DNA of 64,000 nucleotides, taken from contig NC_080540.1 in assembly GCF_028640845.1 (NCBI RefSeq), forward strand, positions 216,301,300 through 216,365,299, read 5' to 3'. The translations under genes were made by a program, and so were the position numbers. This DNA is from Ahaetulla prasina (taxonomy: Eukaryota > Chordata > Lepidosauria > Squamata > Colubridae). Positions 8,084 to 19,085 of the stretch are shown here, piece by piece. The first letter of the stretch is position 1; every line of letters starts with the position of its first letter. The notes under the pieces are model-generated. The model had not been told where the DNA came from and searched no databases. It saw only the letters and a list, made by a program, of their open reading frames with translations.

Positions 8084-11035
8084 TTATTAATTTTATAATC
8101 TTTTTTTGCCACGGTTGTTAAGTGAATCACTGCAGTTAACTGAATTATACGGTCATTAAGTGAAAATGGCAATTAGGTGACCCAGGGACATTGCAACCAT
8201 TGTAAAAACATGCTGCTTGTGTAGCAAGTCAGCACACACGCGCCCTCCTGGAGAATGAAATATTTGGGGGAATATTAAAAAGGCAGGATACTATTTCCCC
8301 AAAAGGAGAAATGGAAAAAAAAAATCTTAAGGGAGACAGAACCCAGGCCCAGTCTCCCTACCCCAAGCAGAAACTGAGAAAGCCAGCTTTTACAGAAGCA
8401 GATTTGATAATCCATTCAGAAAGATTGAGTCAGCCAGAAACTTCAGATTGTGATTAGAGAGAGTCTAGAGCCGAGGGAGACCACTGTGCCTCAGATTGCC
8501 GGGTGTGAATCCCTTTTTGTGAGATGGGGTCATAGATGTCAGATGGGCTTGCTGGTCGCATACCTGGCTCCTTGCTGCGTGACAGCTGCCCTGCCTGAGC
8601 TCCTGGAGGTGCTTGCTGGGTGCAGTTGAGACCCCAGACTTTTAGTCATGGGGACTTTAACTGCCATCTTCCGGCTCGCCATCGACGGTGCTCGGGAGTT
8701 CATGGCTTCCATGACGGCCTTGGACCTGACTCAAGTAGTTGATGGCCCTACTCACATTGGGGTGGCACTCTGGATCTGATTTTTATCTCTGGTCAGTGGT
8801 TGAGAGATCTGGACTTTGAAGAAATAGTCATTGAACCTTTGTCATGGTCAGATCACTCTTCTTCGCCTGGACTTGGTTCCGTCCCAGGCGCCTGATGGAC
8901 CCGGAGAGGTTCCGGACGGAGCTTGGGCCATTTCCTGAGGGTCTGGCTCACGGCTGAGGAACTTGTTGCAGCCTGGGAACGGGCCGCGGCGGGGGCCTTA
9001 GATCGTGTCGTGCCTCTGCGGCCTCTGACCCGGCGCAGGTCCCAACCGGCTCCTTGGTTCTCCGGGGAGCTGAGGGGGGTGAAGCGCCCGAGGAGACGCC
9101 TAGAGAGTTCCTGGAGGTCCAGCCGCTCAGAGGCTGATCGGACACTAGTGAAGTCCTATACTAGGACTTACCTAGTGGCACTGAGGGAAGCGCGTTGCTA
9201 CGCCTCCTCCCTCATTGCGTCGGCAGATAACCGCCCAGCCGCCCTGTTTCGGGTGACCCGTTCCCTCCTTCATCAGGGGGAGCGGGATGACCCGCTGCAG
9301 GGACGTGCTGAGGAGTTTAACGGTTATCTATACGATAAAATCGTTCAGCTTCGGGGATGGTTTGGACCAAAACTGTGGCGGGTGGCGTGAGGGTGGTCTT
9401 GGTGATATTGATGGGATGAGTTTGACCCTGTGGCTCCCGAGGACATGGACAGGTTGTTGGGAGGTTGAATGCCACCACATGTTTATTGGACCTGCCCTCC
9501 TGGCTGGTGCTGGCCACCCAGGAGGTGACACGAGGCTGGCTCCAGGCGATTACGAGTGCTTCCTTGGTGGAGGAGTCTTCCCGCCTTGAAAGAGGCGGTG
9601 GTGAGGCCCTCCTCAAGAAGCCTTCCTGACCCGGCTGTTTTAGGTAATTATCGTCCGGTCTCCAACCCGCTTGGCGAAGGTTGTAGAGAGTATGGTGGCA
9701 TATCAGTTTCCGCACCTGGATGAAACTGTCTATCTAGACCCGCTCCAGTCCGGTTTCCGGCCCGGTTACAGCACGGAGACGGCTTTGGTCACAGGTGGAT
9801 GATCTCTGGAGGGCCAGGATAGGGGTTGTTCCTCTGCCCTGGTCCTATTAGACCTCTCAGCGGCTTTTGATACCATCGACCATGGTATCCTGCTGCGCCG
9901 GTTGGAGGATTGGGAGTGGGAGGCACCGTTTATCGGTGGTTCTCCTCCTATCTCTCCGATCGATCGCAGGCTTGACAGGGGGCAGAGGTCGGCCCGGCGC
10001 CTCACTTGTGGGGTGCCGCGGGGTCGATTCTCGCCCTTTGTCTACATGAAGCCGCTGGGTGAGATCATCAGTGGTTTGTGAGTACCAGCTGTCGCTGATG
10101 ACACCCAGCTGTACTTTTCCACGGGCCACCCCAGAAGCTATCAGTGCTGTCCCGGTGTCTGGAAGCCGTCAGGTCTGGATGGGGAGAAACAGGCTCAAGC
10201 TCAATCCCTCCAAGACAGAGTGGCTGTGGATGCGGCATCCCGGTACAGTCAGCTGCAAGCGGCTGACTGTTGGCGTCATTGGCCCCGGCGGAAGGTCATA
10301 ACGTCCTCCTGGATGAGCGGCTGTCCTTTGAAGATCATTTGGCCGTCTCCAGGAGAGCTTTACCAGGTTCGCCTGATGCCAGCGCCCCCTGGACGGGATG
10401 CCTATGCGTCACTCACGCCCTCGTGACGTCTCGCCTGGATTACTGCAATGCTCTCTACATGGGGCTCCCTTGAAGGGCATCCGGAGGCTGCAGTTAGTCA
10501 GAATGCGGCTGTGGTGATAGAGGAGCCCTTGGCTCCCTGACACCTATCCTGCAGACTGCACTGGCTGTGGCCTTCGGGTGCGCTTCAAGGTGTTGGTGAC
10601 CACCTTTAAAGCGCTCCATGGCATAGGGCCGGGTTACTGGGACCGCTTCTGCTGCGAATACCTCTCACCGACCCGTGCGCTCTCACAGAGGGACTCCTCA
10701 GGTGCCGTCAGCTAGGCAGTGCCGTCTGGCGGCGCCCAGGAAGGGCCTTCTCTGTGGGGCTCCCCCTCTGGACTCCCCAGGACTTCAACTCTCGGACCTT
10801 AGAACCTTCCGTGAGCTTAAAACACACTTATTATGCAGGACTGGACTAGGTTTTAGATTTTAAATTTTGAAATTTTAAATTTTATATTGATTTTAATTTT
10901 TTTAATCAGGCTTTAGAATAAGTTTTTATTTGTGTTTTAATTGTATTTATATGTGTTTTTATTGCCTGTAACCGCCCTGAGTCCTTGGGAGATAGGCGGT
11001 ATATATGATAAATAAATAAATAAATAAAATAAAGA
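6676..11035 (+). mobile_element. L2-type LINE, 5'-truncated, partly duplicated and frameshifted
   Basis: A non-LTR retrotransposon of the L2/CR1 group, bounded by a 9-bp duplication, taaggaaca, at 6667-6675 and 11036-11044. Its translations match the better preserved antisense copy at 24649-27309: 'GALDRVVPLRPLTRRRSQPAPWFSGEL' near 8985-9085, 'NRPAALFRVTRSLL' near 9226, and 'SRLDYCNALYMGLP' near 10430. The RT core is broken by many small deletions and no functional frame remains. The 3' UTR ends with the conserved 'ccgccctgagtccttgggagataggcggtat' followed by (AAAT)n at 10999-11030. Part of it is present twice because of the tandem duplication. Confidence 0.85.
8086..9827 (+). repeat. Tandem duplication, copy 2
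   Basis: Second copy of 6430-8083, about 90 bp longer because it has fewer small gaps. It begins inside the TIR transposon, passes through the LTR 5' part and enters L2 at about 8345. An open frame of 155 codons survives at 8923-9390, a fragment of the linker between endonuclease and RT domains. Confidence 0.85.
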
Positions 11036-11044
11036 TAAGGAACA

Positions 11045-11303
11045 AGCCAACGGTTGACAAGATTAGCTCAGACAAACCCATAGAATTTGCATTTCCCCTT
11101 TTGCCTATAGAGCCAGCCATGACCCCTACATGACCCGATAGGGCTCCAAAAGGTATAAAACTGTCAACTCCATTTTGCCAGCTGTCCCAGAACTGCATGC
11201 TGTGTGTGTGTTGGTTCTGTTCACCATAAACAGAATCTTTCTTTCCAATCAGCCTTCTATTTTATTCCTGGCTTGGAACTGGATCTGGGTTTTTCTTTCA
11301 ACA
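11045..11303 (+). mobile_element. ERV-like solo LTR, 3' part
   Basis: Continuation of the LTR started at 6569. It contains TATA-like 'ggtataaaac' at about 11152, a GT-rich stretch at 11201-11210, and ends 'tttcaaca' before CTTG (11304-11307). Without the inserted L2 the LTR would be about 365 bp. No gag, pol or env sequence is nearby. Confidence 0.65.
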
Positions 11304-11450
11304 CTTGCCAAGAATCCAAATTTTAATCATGTGACTGTGGAGGAGTGCTGCCACGATCATATAAGTGTGAGGACTAGTTGTAAAGTCACTTTTGTGAGTG
11401 CTGTTGTAAATTTGACTAGATGAATGGTTGCAAATTGAGGACTACTTGTA
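11304..11450 (+). mobile_element. TIR DNA transposon (TACAGGTAG family), right part
   Basis: Resumes with 'ccaagaatccaaattttaatcatgtgac' and ends 'aggactacttgta', the inverted form of the 6364 start. The same segment closes the copies at 27562 and opens, inverted, the copy at 45794. Confidence 0.75.
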
Positions 11451-11491
11451 AGTGGGGAAGAAATAGCATATGGAAAGCTATTTTTCTCCTC

Positions 11492-11924
11492 TGTCGTGTC
11501 CCACTCCTCCTGTAGTCAAATCCAATCAGTGCCTCTGCAGCTCTGCCAAAGTCCAGTTCTCAAGGCAGGCAGGAGACAGAAGTGACTTCAGCAAGATAAG
11601 GTAGACTTTGCCTGGCTCAGAGAATGCCAGAAAGCAGATCCTTTATAGGCCATGGGGTGTGGCTCCATGACTCAGCACTTATCCCGGCCTGCCTCCTTCC
11701 TTCTGTTGGCCCTTATCAATTCTCCTGGCAGGTCACTAGTCTGCAGCTGTTTTAATTGATTCCTCAGGCTCACATGCTGTAGATCTAGTTGCTCCTGGGC
11801 ATGGAGCCAGGGCTTGTTCTTCTTCCTCAGCCTGTCTGGGCATGGAGCCAGGGCTCAGGAGGCATGCTGGTTTCCTCAGCATTAAGCAGATAAGAAGGCC
11901 CGGCTGCAAAAGCCGAGCACAACA
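11492..11924 (-). mobile_element. Solo LTR, unnamed family A (433 bp, antisense)
   Basis: On the minus strand it starts TGTTGTGCTCGG and ends GGGACACGACA. It shares 'gctgagtcatggagccacacccc', a TATA-like 'ctataaagg' and 'cttgctgaagtcact' with the copy at 21362-22453. The flanks show no matching pentamers, so the target duplication has decayed or one end is misplaced. No internal region is adjacent. Confidence 0.75.
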
Positions 11925-13249
11925 TTGCTTAAAAAGTAAATATAAGGAGATCAACTTTCCTTCAGACCACTGCTTCTCTTTGGCTGCAATTTTATGCCTC
12001 TTTACCCAAGATTGACTCATGGTACCGCAGTCATCTGTGCTGACACGTATTGGATTTCACTTTTAAAGATGCTGCTGTTGTCACTTCAAAGTAAAGGTCT
12101 GGTGGTCTGAAGCACAATATGCTAAATACATGTTCCTTGAAAACTGTTTAGAAACAGGAAGTTCAGAATTTCCAGGAAGAAACATGATCTCATCCTATAG
12201 AGAAGTTCATTTTTTTGTTTACTAACAATTTGTATGGCCCTTGATAAAAAATTAGATCAAATCACAATGGAGGTAGTTTGCAAAAATCCACCTTTTTAAC
12301 ATTTTTGAATATCAAGAGGCAGGGGTGAAATTAAAATTTCCCCTTCTGGTTCTGTGGGCATGGTTTGTTATCATTGACTGGGTGGGTGTCAACTGACATT
12401 CATCAAGTCTCACTGGTTAGCACTCCTTGTTTTCAAAATAAATATGCCTACATCTTTCCTCAGTCTGTGCTAATTGATGGATGACAGGCAGTAAAATCTT
12501 ATTTCTTCAAATGTATTATGCTCTTATTTTGAACATTAAAAGAGACAGGCTGCAGCTCCATTCTGAATAGAGAGAAAATTAGCATTCTCTATGCATTTAA
12601 TTTTATAATATGTCAAAGAAGTGGTGGCTGACCAGGCGTGGATCAAGATGTACAGTTCAAATTCCCATAATCCCTAGCGGTTCACCCAAACCAGTCTAAA
12701 CTAGTAGGGTTTCATCCCTGTCAAGAGGTAAATAGAAATATGCTAACCATCACAATGAATAAAATGTAATCATTCCACCCAAGTGTAAAGTGGCAGAGAC
12801 TGGAAATTGTAAATTTTAAAATCCAAAACAAAGGTAGCAATGATATTGCTACAGAAGTCAAAATGATATTTGCTTCTGGAAAACAACTATTTTTAGAACA
12901 GGACAGATTCTCAGAATTCAACAGTAGCTGATAGCAGAAAATAGAGACCTCATAACTCCTTGCTGTCATCTAATGGTTGGAGTTTTGTGGGGTATTAGAA
13001 GGGATAAAGGAGAAAAGCTACAAAGAGCAAGCTTCCCCTTTCATTCCAGAACTCATGCTCCCTTTGCTACTATTTTTTCTCCTGTTCTCATCAATTCACA
13101 ATTTCTCTTATTCTTTCCCCTTATTATTTATACTACCAAAAAGGCAATGGCAAACCAGTTCCAAGAAAATGTCACCGACACATCCATATAGTTATCAGAA
13201 GCTGTATTTGAAAGTACAGTTTTCACTCCTCTGAAAACAACAAAATACC
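11925..13249. other. Mostly anonymous, with faint hAT fragment
   Basis: Around 12320-12410 a few phrases ('caggggtgaaatt', 'ggttctgtgggcatgg') match the CAGKGGTG hAT family, but the far end is missing. The rest holds no recognisable gene or repeat. Confidence 0.4.
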
Positions 13250-13860
13250 TTATCCCACCAGACTTGAAATCCTAGGCTTAGAAAACTTAGAAGTCCGTTG
13301 CCTTCGACAAGACCTAAGTTTAACTCATAGAAACATCTATTGTAATGTCCTTCCTGTTAAAGACTACTTCAGCTTTAATTGCAATAAAACAAGAGCAACC
13401 AATAGATTTAAACTTAATGTTAACCGCTTTAATCTAGACTGCAGAAAATATGACTTTTGTAACAGAATCATCAGTGCTTGGAACACTTTACCTGACTCTG
13501 TGGTCTCTTTCCATAATGCTTTCAAAAACTTTCTACTATTCATCATCCCATTCCTGAGGACCATAAAATGTATAAAACACAAACATCTACCATTCCTGTC
13601 CTATTGTTTTCATTTCTTCAAAAAATATATGTATCTTTGAACTGCTAAAATTGGAATGTCTTCTGACAGTCTCATTAAATCATCTTGAAAAGTTGCTTTT
13701 AAATAGCCTATAAGAGGTTTCTCAAGAAGCTAATGAAATAACAGACCTCTACCAACCTCAGAAAAGTTTTATATATATATATTTTCTTATATTTATATTT
13801 CTCATATGTTTATATACTATATAATCTTTTTGTGTGATGCTTATATATATTGTTGTGACA
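13250..13860 (+). mobile_element. Non-LTR LINE 3' end (CR1/Rex-like)
   Basis: Translation from about 13262 to 13570 gives the C-terminal part of a LINE ORF2 ('LGLENLEVRCLRQDLSLTHR', 'FCNRIISAWNTLPDSVVSF'). An AT-rich 3' UTR follows and ends 'attgttgtgacaaataaaataaa'. A shorter copy of the same 3' end lies at 42930-43260. The RT core is missing. Confidence 0.8.
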
Positions 13861-14142
13861 AATAAAATAAAATAAAATAAAAAAGAGAGTTTTCCTGTTC
13901 CTTCCTTAAGAATATCAGTTTAAAAATAACTGTCTTATTGCTGAACAAGGGTCAGATTAAAACATAATAATGTATAAAGTAATAATGTTGGTGCTCCATT
14001 GGTGAAGGTTTTCAAAAAGAGGGGATCCCAAAGGAACTCAAGAAGCTTCTTGGATGAGAAGCAAAACATTTTCAAAGAAAAAAACAAACCCAAGAAAGTC
14101 CAGTTGCCTTTTGAAAAACAGCTTTGGGATAACAATGGCCTG

Positions 14143-14254
14143 GATAGAATAGAATAGAATAGAATAGAATAGAATAGAATAGAATAGAATAGAATAGAAT
14201 AGAATAGAATAGAATAGAGTAGAGTAGAGTAGAGTAGAGTAGAGTAGAGTAGAG
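14143..14254 (-). repeat. (ATTCT)n/(ACTCT)n microsatellite at antisense LINE tail
   Basis: On the plus strand about 15 AATAG units are followed by about seven AGTAG units. Read on the minus strand, the ACTCT block lies next to the LINE terminus and the ATTCT block further out, so the two pentamers form a stepwise array. Confidence 0.9.
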
Positions 14255-14640
14255 TCATTATTGTCACTAATCAGCATATATTAAAATGAAACGTACACTA
14301 AGCAGCATATATTAAAATGAAATTTTGTTGCATTCAGCTCTCAAAAGATAACCATTATGCACATTATGCACACTCACATCCCCACATATACATGACACAG
14401 AGAGATACCACAGTGGAAAAAAAAAATGAATCCTGTGAATTTACCAGACGGATGGCATAAGGAACAAAGCTGTTATAGAATCTAGCAGTCCTGCTATAGA
14501 TATTTTGAAACCTCCTCCCAGAGGGGAGCAACAGAAACAGTGGGTGCGTGGGGTCTCTAACAAAGTTTTGAGATCTAAGCACATGGCGTTATAAGCATTA
14601 TCCTAAATATCGGGAAGCGAGCTTCCTATAATCTTCTCAA
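14255..14640 (-). mobile_element. Non-LTR LINE 3' end, antisense
   Basis: Minus-strand translation near 14440-14560 gives 'DPTHPLFLLLPSGRRFQ' and 'NSFVPYAIRLVN', the standard C-terminal phrases of CR1/L3-like ORF2 proteins. The 3' UTR and pentamer array lie to the left. This is a different subfamily from the 1600 copy, as the 3' UTRs do not match. Confidence 0.75.
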
Positions 14641-14702
14641 CTGTCCTTACCACTCTCTGCATGGACTGTCTATCTGAGGCAACTGCTACCACCAAACCAA
14701 AC

Positions 14703-14890
14703 TGTTAAGTTCGGGTATTGACGAGGCAGGAGACCAGGTTAGTGACAACAGCTCTTTAATATAGTGTGACCCAGCAAAACTCTGGAGAAAAACCTCTCCT
14801 TATATACACTTCAGCCTGAGGCTGCAACCAATCAGGAACGAGATATTTCCCGCCTAAAACTCCCGCCAAAACTTACAGTAATACATTACA
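14703..14890 (-). repeat. Gypsy 3' LTR
   Basis: 188 bp with TG...CA ends on the minus strand. It contains TATA-like 'tatataagg' (near 14813) and 'attaaag' (near 14757) as a possible polyadenylation signal. I found no difference from the 19105 LTR by eye. Confidence 0.92.
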
Positions 14891-14903
14891 CTCCTTCCCT
14901 CCC
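14891..14903 (-). promoter_or_regulatory. Polypurine tract of gypsy element
   Basis: The minus strand reads 'gggagggaaggag' immediately upstream of the 3' LTR. This is where plus-strand DNA synthesis is primed in LTR elements. Confidence 0.8.
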
Positions 14904-14938
14904 AGAAGGCACTTTGCCAATATTTGCATATTACTTCT

Positions 14939-15540
14939 CTACGTAGTCCTGCAGGTACGTGGGGCGTCTCCTGACTCTCCCGGACCTGCGCAGTTCACTT
15001 TCTGGAGTTGAGTCGAGCTTGCCGGAGGGACTTTTCGTTCCTCTGAGCTCCTCCTCCCGCCATCCGGCCCTGGATTATTCGCCGGCTCGGACCTGCTGTC
15101 CTCTAGAGGGACCTGAGGGTGTCGCTGGACCTCGCCTGACTCAGATAAGTCTCTGTTTGGTTCTATGCTTTCTGTTTGTTCTCGGCTCCAGTCAGCTGTG
15201 GGGTTAATTAAATCATAGTCAGGGCTGGTCTCGCCTAATTCTGCCTTATCGCTCAATCTGTTTCTTAATTGATCTATGTGGCGCCTCCAGATTCTGCCAT
15301 CGTCTATTTCCACTAGATAAGATTTGGGGCCCGTTTGTCTATGACTATCCCCTCTTCCAGTTTGGGCCGTCGCTGTAATTATGTGCCCACACTGAGTCTC
15401 CTATGTTTAATTCGGATTCTATCTGGTTTTGTTTTGAACCCGTCCTGCACGTAGTTCGGTGTAGCCGGTCTAGTGGGCACCTTAGCTTCCGCCCATTAAT
15501 AGCTCGGCTGGGCTGCGGCGGTGGCCACACAGGGGTCCTG
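14939..15540 (-). pseudogene. Gypsy integrase C-terminal region (frameshifted)
   Basis: Two minus-strand frames carry the tail of pol: 'GDSVWAHNYSDGPNWKRG' at about 15345-15420, then 'EIDDGRIWRRHIDQLR' from 15313 down. Both are standard phrases from the DNA-binding end of gypsy integrases. They are in different frames, so the end of pol is broken near 15340. An acidic, proline-rich tail of about 100 codons follows before the stop at 14939. Confidence 0.75.
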
Positions 15541-15550
15541 TGTTGGACGG

Positions 15551-16383
15551 TTAGGAATCGTCGATTTGTGCCTGCCAGTCTCCGGGCTGCTTCGTGATAG
15601 CGCTTCTTCGCACTCCGAACAAAGCGTTCAGCAAGGCCGTTCGACGCAGGGTGGAACGGCGCTGAGAGGGCATGTCGGATGCCCTCTTCAGCCAGGTACC
15701 CTTCAAATAATGCTGCGGTGAACTGTGGGCGTTATCGGACACGAGGGTGTCCGGTAGCCCGTGCGTGGCGAAAAGGTGTTTTAGTGCTGCAATGACAGCT
15801 CCAGCGGTTGTGGATTTCATTAGGATGATCTCCAGCCATTTGGAGAATGCATCCACCACAATTAGAAATGTTTGGCCGTGGAAGGGCCGGCAAAATCAAT
15901 GTGTATGCGGGACCAAGGGCCTTGGGGTTTCTCCACTCCAACACTGGGGCCGTGGGTGGTAGTGGTCTGGATTCCTGACATACCTGGCATCGCCAACCCT
16001 GTCACTGATTTCCTGTCCATTAGGGGCCACCAGACATAGCTCCTGGCCAAACCCTTCATCCTTACAATTCCTGGGTGACCCTCATGCAGTAGTTCCAGGA
16101 CTTTTTTTCTCAGCTTCTCTGGAACTACCACCCTATCCCCCCAGAGCAGGCACCCCCCTTGCACAGACAATTCCCCTCTTTTCTTTACAAACTCTCTAAA
16201 ACGTCGCCCGCAGCGGGCCATCCCTTGAACCCAACCGATTACAGTTCTTAAACCACCGTCCCGGTAGGAGGCCCGAGCCACTTCCTGCGATGTGACTGGG
16301 CCAGAGTCCCAAGAGTCAATTAGTAGAACGGGGGTGCCCGGAGTAGGGTCCTCGATTTCCCCGGGCAATGGGCATCTGCTCAA
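15551..16383 (-). pseudogene. Gypsy integrase, zinc-binding and catalytic core (frameshifted)
   Basis: The frame at 15862-16383 has the H-x3-H part of the zinc-binding domain ('HEGHPGIVRMKGLARSYVWWP') and, near its end, 'RIHIDFAGP', carrying the first catalytic aspartate. The cysteine pair is lost to a frame change. The frame at 15551-15859 resumes with 'VDAFSKWLEI' and 'LVSDN', the second aspartate. The region with the catalytic glutamate lies near 15628 in another frame. Integrase would join the element DNA to the host chromosome, but this copy is broken at least twice. Confidence 0.85.
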
Positions 16384-16599
16384 TGCGTCCGCATGCCCCA
16401 GCCCTTTTCCAGGTCGATGCTGTACTTTGTAGAGTAGGCGGCCAAAAGATAGTCCATCTGGTCAGTCTGGGTGATAGTGCTACTGGCGTTGGGCGGTCGC
16501 CAGCCAGTAACCCAATAGCGGTCTGTGGTCAGTGATAATGTCAAAGTCTCTCCCAAAACGTATTCGTGAAATTTTTCACCCTGACACTATTAGAGCCTC

Positions 16600-17400
16600 C
16601 TATCTAGCTGGCTGTAATTCTCTCAGCCGGGACATCGTTCGTGAATAAAACGCAATAGGGGCTTCAGTGCCGTTTGGGAGTCTGTGGCTAAGTACAGCTC
16701 CTACTCCATAGGGGGACGCATCACAAACCAATACTAACGGCAGCCTGTTGTTGTATTGTATTAACAGGCTATCGCTTGATAGCAAACTTTTTACTGCCTC
16801 AAATGCCCTATTCTCTGACTTCCCCCACGACCAAACAGTGTTTTTTCCAAGCAATTTATGCAGCGGTTCAGCAACGGTTGCCTTGTCTTTTAAAAACACG
16901 GCGTAAAAGTTTACCAGACCCAGGAAAGCCTGGAGTTCTGTCTTGTTTTTGGGTGCTGGGGCTCTCTTTATCGCCTTGACTTTGCTCTCAGTGGGGTGAA
17001 TCCCTTTTTTGTCTATTCTATAACCCAGGAATTCAACAGATTCGACCCCTATCTGACACTTGCTTGCTTTAACTTTTAATCCTGCCGTCCTAAAAATGGC
17101 CAAAACTTTCCTTAATCGCTTCCCCAGTTCTCTTAAATCTTCCCCTGATACCAACACATCATCGAAATAGGGCACGACTCCCGGTAACCCTTGTAGGAGT
17201 CGCTCCATCAAATTTTGGAATAGCCCCGGGGCCACACTCACCCCAAACTGTAACCGGGTGCACTTAAAGGCACCCCGGTGCGTTACAATGGTCTGGGCTT
17301 CCGCTGTGCTAGCATCTACGGGTAGCTGTTGGTAAGCTTGTGCCAAGTCTAATTTGGCGAAAACTTGTCCGTGCCCTAGTGAGTGCAATAAGTGTTGCAC
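16600..17400 (-). pseudogene. Gypsy reverse transcriptase and RNase H (partial open frame)
   Basis: A 266-codon open stretch holds most of the RT: 'AKLDLAQAYQQ' at residues 15-25 (first catalytic Asp), 'RLQFGVSVAPGLFQ' at 49-62 and 'YFDD' at 78-81 (the other two Asp residues). The thumb and connection region follows ('EFLGYRIDKKGIHP', 'AFLGLVNFY'), then the start of RNase H at 227 ('DASPYGVGAVLSH'). The frame ends after 'FYSRTMSRLRE', where RNase H should continue. Its N-terminal RT part lies in a separate frame at 17486-17803. Confidence 0.9.
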
Positions 17401-17485
17401 TACTGGAACTGGGTAGGCGCTCTTTGCAATGCTTTGTTCAAGGTAGCCTTGTAATCAGCGCAAATTCTTATGGACCCGTCTGGTT

Positions 17486-17803
17486 TTATAGGGTGACGAT
17501 TGGCGTCTCCCATTTGGCATGGTCAACTGGCACTAGTATCCCCTGGCTGACTAATTTATCTAACTCTTTGTCGATCTTAGGTTTGAGTGCAAAAGGAACC
17601 CTCCTTGCCTTTAACCTAATGGGAGCTATTTGGGGGTCTAAATTGAAGGAGATAGGGGTCCCCTTGTACTTGCCTAAACGGTCCTCGAATACGTCTGCGA
17701 ATTCCTCCATTAGGGCGTTTTGCAGGTTGCATCCGCTCCGGTGGACGCCAGTCACCCCCATTCCCAACGCCCGGAACCAGTCTAGCCCCAGCAAGCTTGG
17801 CAA
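17486..17803 (-). pseudogene. Gypsy protease-RT linker and RT N-terminus
   Basis: The 105-codon frame includes 'LLGLDWFRALGM' from the end of the protease domain and '[25 protein letters not shown]' from the RT fingers. It is separated from the RT core (ending 17400) by a frame change of unknown exact position near 17400-17490. Confidence 0.8.
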
Positions 17804-18203
17804 GGTTCCCTCGACTAACGTGATGGGCAGGGTCTTTTCGTATGTCCCACTTGACCTCGACGGTCGTTGTCCCTCGAACAGGGATGCGGTTGCCCTGGTA
17901 ATCCTGCACCCGGAGCCGTTGTTTCTGTAGCTTGCGCTTTGCGATGTGCGGCAAGGCTTTCACAAAAGTGTCCCAGGACATGATTGTGATAGCTGATCCT
18001 GTGTCTACTTCCAGTCGGCACGGTACGCCTTCAATTGTCGGGTTTGTGAAGATCTTTTCTTCGATGCGGGTAGCTGCGTGGTCTATGGTAACAGTCATTC
18101 GGTTTGACTTCGCGCTCTTTCTTTCCTGGCCAATCGCGGTCGCCTTGCCGATCTCGCGCTCTGATTGGCTGGTTTGAAATTCGGCGGAATGTGGGGTTTT
18201 CAT
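17616..18203 (-). pseudogene. Gypsy protease region
   Basis: The retropepsin active-site phrase 'LEVDTGSAITIMSWDTF' is at residues 64-80, with DTGSA at 67-71. It marks the aspartic protease that would cut the Gag-Pol polyprotein. The later part of this frame is out of register with the real protein, which continues in the 17486-17803 frame, so a frameshift falls at about 17815-17880. Confidence 0.85.
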
Positions 18204-18595
18204 CTCTGACTCAGAGCCGCTCTGATTGGCCGATTTGAATTTTCGGGGGGAAGGTTGGGGTGCTCGGCAGACTTGAGCCAGGTGCCCCTTCCTTTCACAC
18301 CGCCGGCAAATGGCGTCCCTGAACTTACATCTTTGGCGCTGATGTCGCCCCGCAACTTCCGCATTCCTCCGGTCTTCCTTGTCGATTTTCCGGTGTAGTG
18401 GACTTCTTCCTCCTCTTCGCTGGTTGACTCACGATAGGTTTCTTCGTGGTGGACTGTGCTCGGCTTTGCGCCCGCCATCGGCGTGAGTCGCTTTTGTAAG
18501 GTGTCTGCTGCATGGTTGGACATCTCATGGGCTCTGGCTTCGTCCAGAGCGTTTGCCAATGTCAGGTTGCTCTTGGCTAGCAACCGTCTCCTCAA
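18200..18595 (-). pseudogene. Gypsy gag C-terminus with CCHC zinc knuckle
   Basis: The frame includes 'RRRLLAKSNLTLANALDEARAHE', typical of the end of a gypsy capsid. A C-x2-C-x4-H-x4-C zinc knuckle is encoded at about 18268-18308 on the minus strand in a neighbouring frame (C-RR-C-ERKG-H-LAQV-C). This nucleocapsid motif would bind element RNA. Gag is therefore split between frames here. Confidence 0.85.
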
Positions 18596-19028
18596 ACGGA
18601 TGTCTCTGACCCCCGTATAAGTTGTTCCAGCAGCTCTTCGTCCAGATCGCGGTACTGCAATGCTTGGAGGCTTGTCTCAGGGCTGCCATGTAGTCGCTGA
18701 TAGACTCGCCTTCTTGTTGCCTCGCTCCCCAAACTCGCACCGTCGAACGTATTTGGGCGGGGCTGGTGCGTAGTGATTCTTCAGGAGGGTCTGAAGGGTC
18801 TGCCACGACACGGAGTGTAGCGGTGTTGGCTCCGCTAGGGCTTCTGACGGCGATGACTGCGGACCCACAGTGGCTTATGAAGTAAGCCCGTTTGCGGTTG
18901 TCGGAGACTCCTGTAGCTCGTTGCCTCCAGGAAACTTTCAAACGGGTCATGTATATTCCCCATGTTTCCTGGGCAGGGTCAAACGGAGTGGGTGGCGTGT
19001 AGCCGGTCATCGCTGCATTCGCTATCAC
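18525..19028 (-). pseudogene. Gypsy gag N-terminal and capsid region
   Basis: The first frame starts about 60 bases downstream of the primer site and opens with a proline-rich segment and 'WGIYMTRLKVSW'. Capsid-like sequence 'LLKNHYAPAPP' appears only in another frame (18677-18868). The first frame becomes sensible again with 'WGARQQEGESISDYMAALRQ'. Two nearby frameshifts, at about 18868 and 18745, would offset each other but remove a middle section. Confidence 0.8.
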
Positions 19029-19085
19029 CTTGCTGGGTTTGATTCTCGTAGTGAGTTCAGCTCTGTTCTGGTGCTCTGCCTCAAG

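Noticed and set aside
9317..9715. 132-codon frame antisense to the L2 copy
   Set aside because: Shadow of the L2 coding strand.
12627..12720. Possible hAT element from 'caggcgtgg' to 'catccctg'
   Set aside because: Ends resemble the family but flanking octamers do not match and the interior is unrecognisable.
17340..17930. 196-codon plus-strand frame inside the gypsy element
   Set aside because: Antisense shadow of protease and RT; no domain on this strand.
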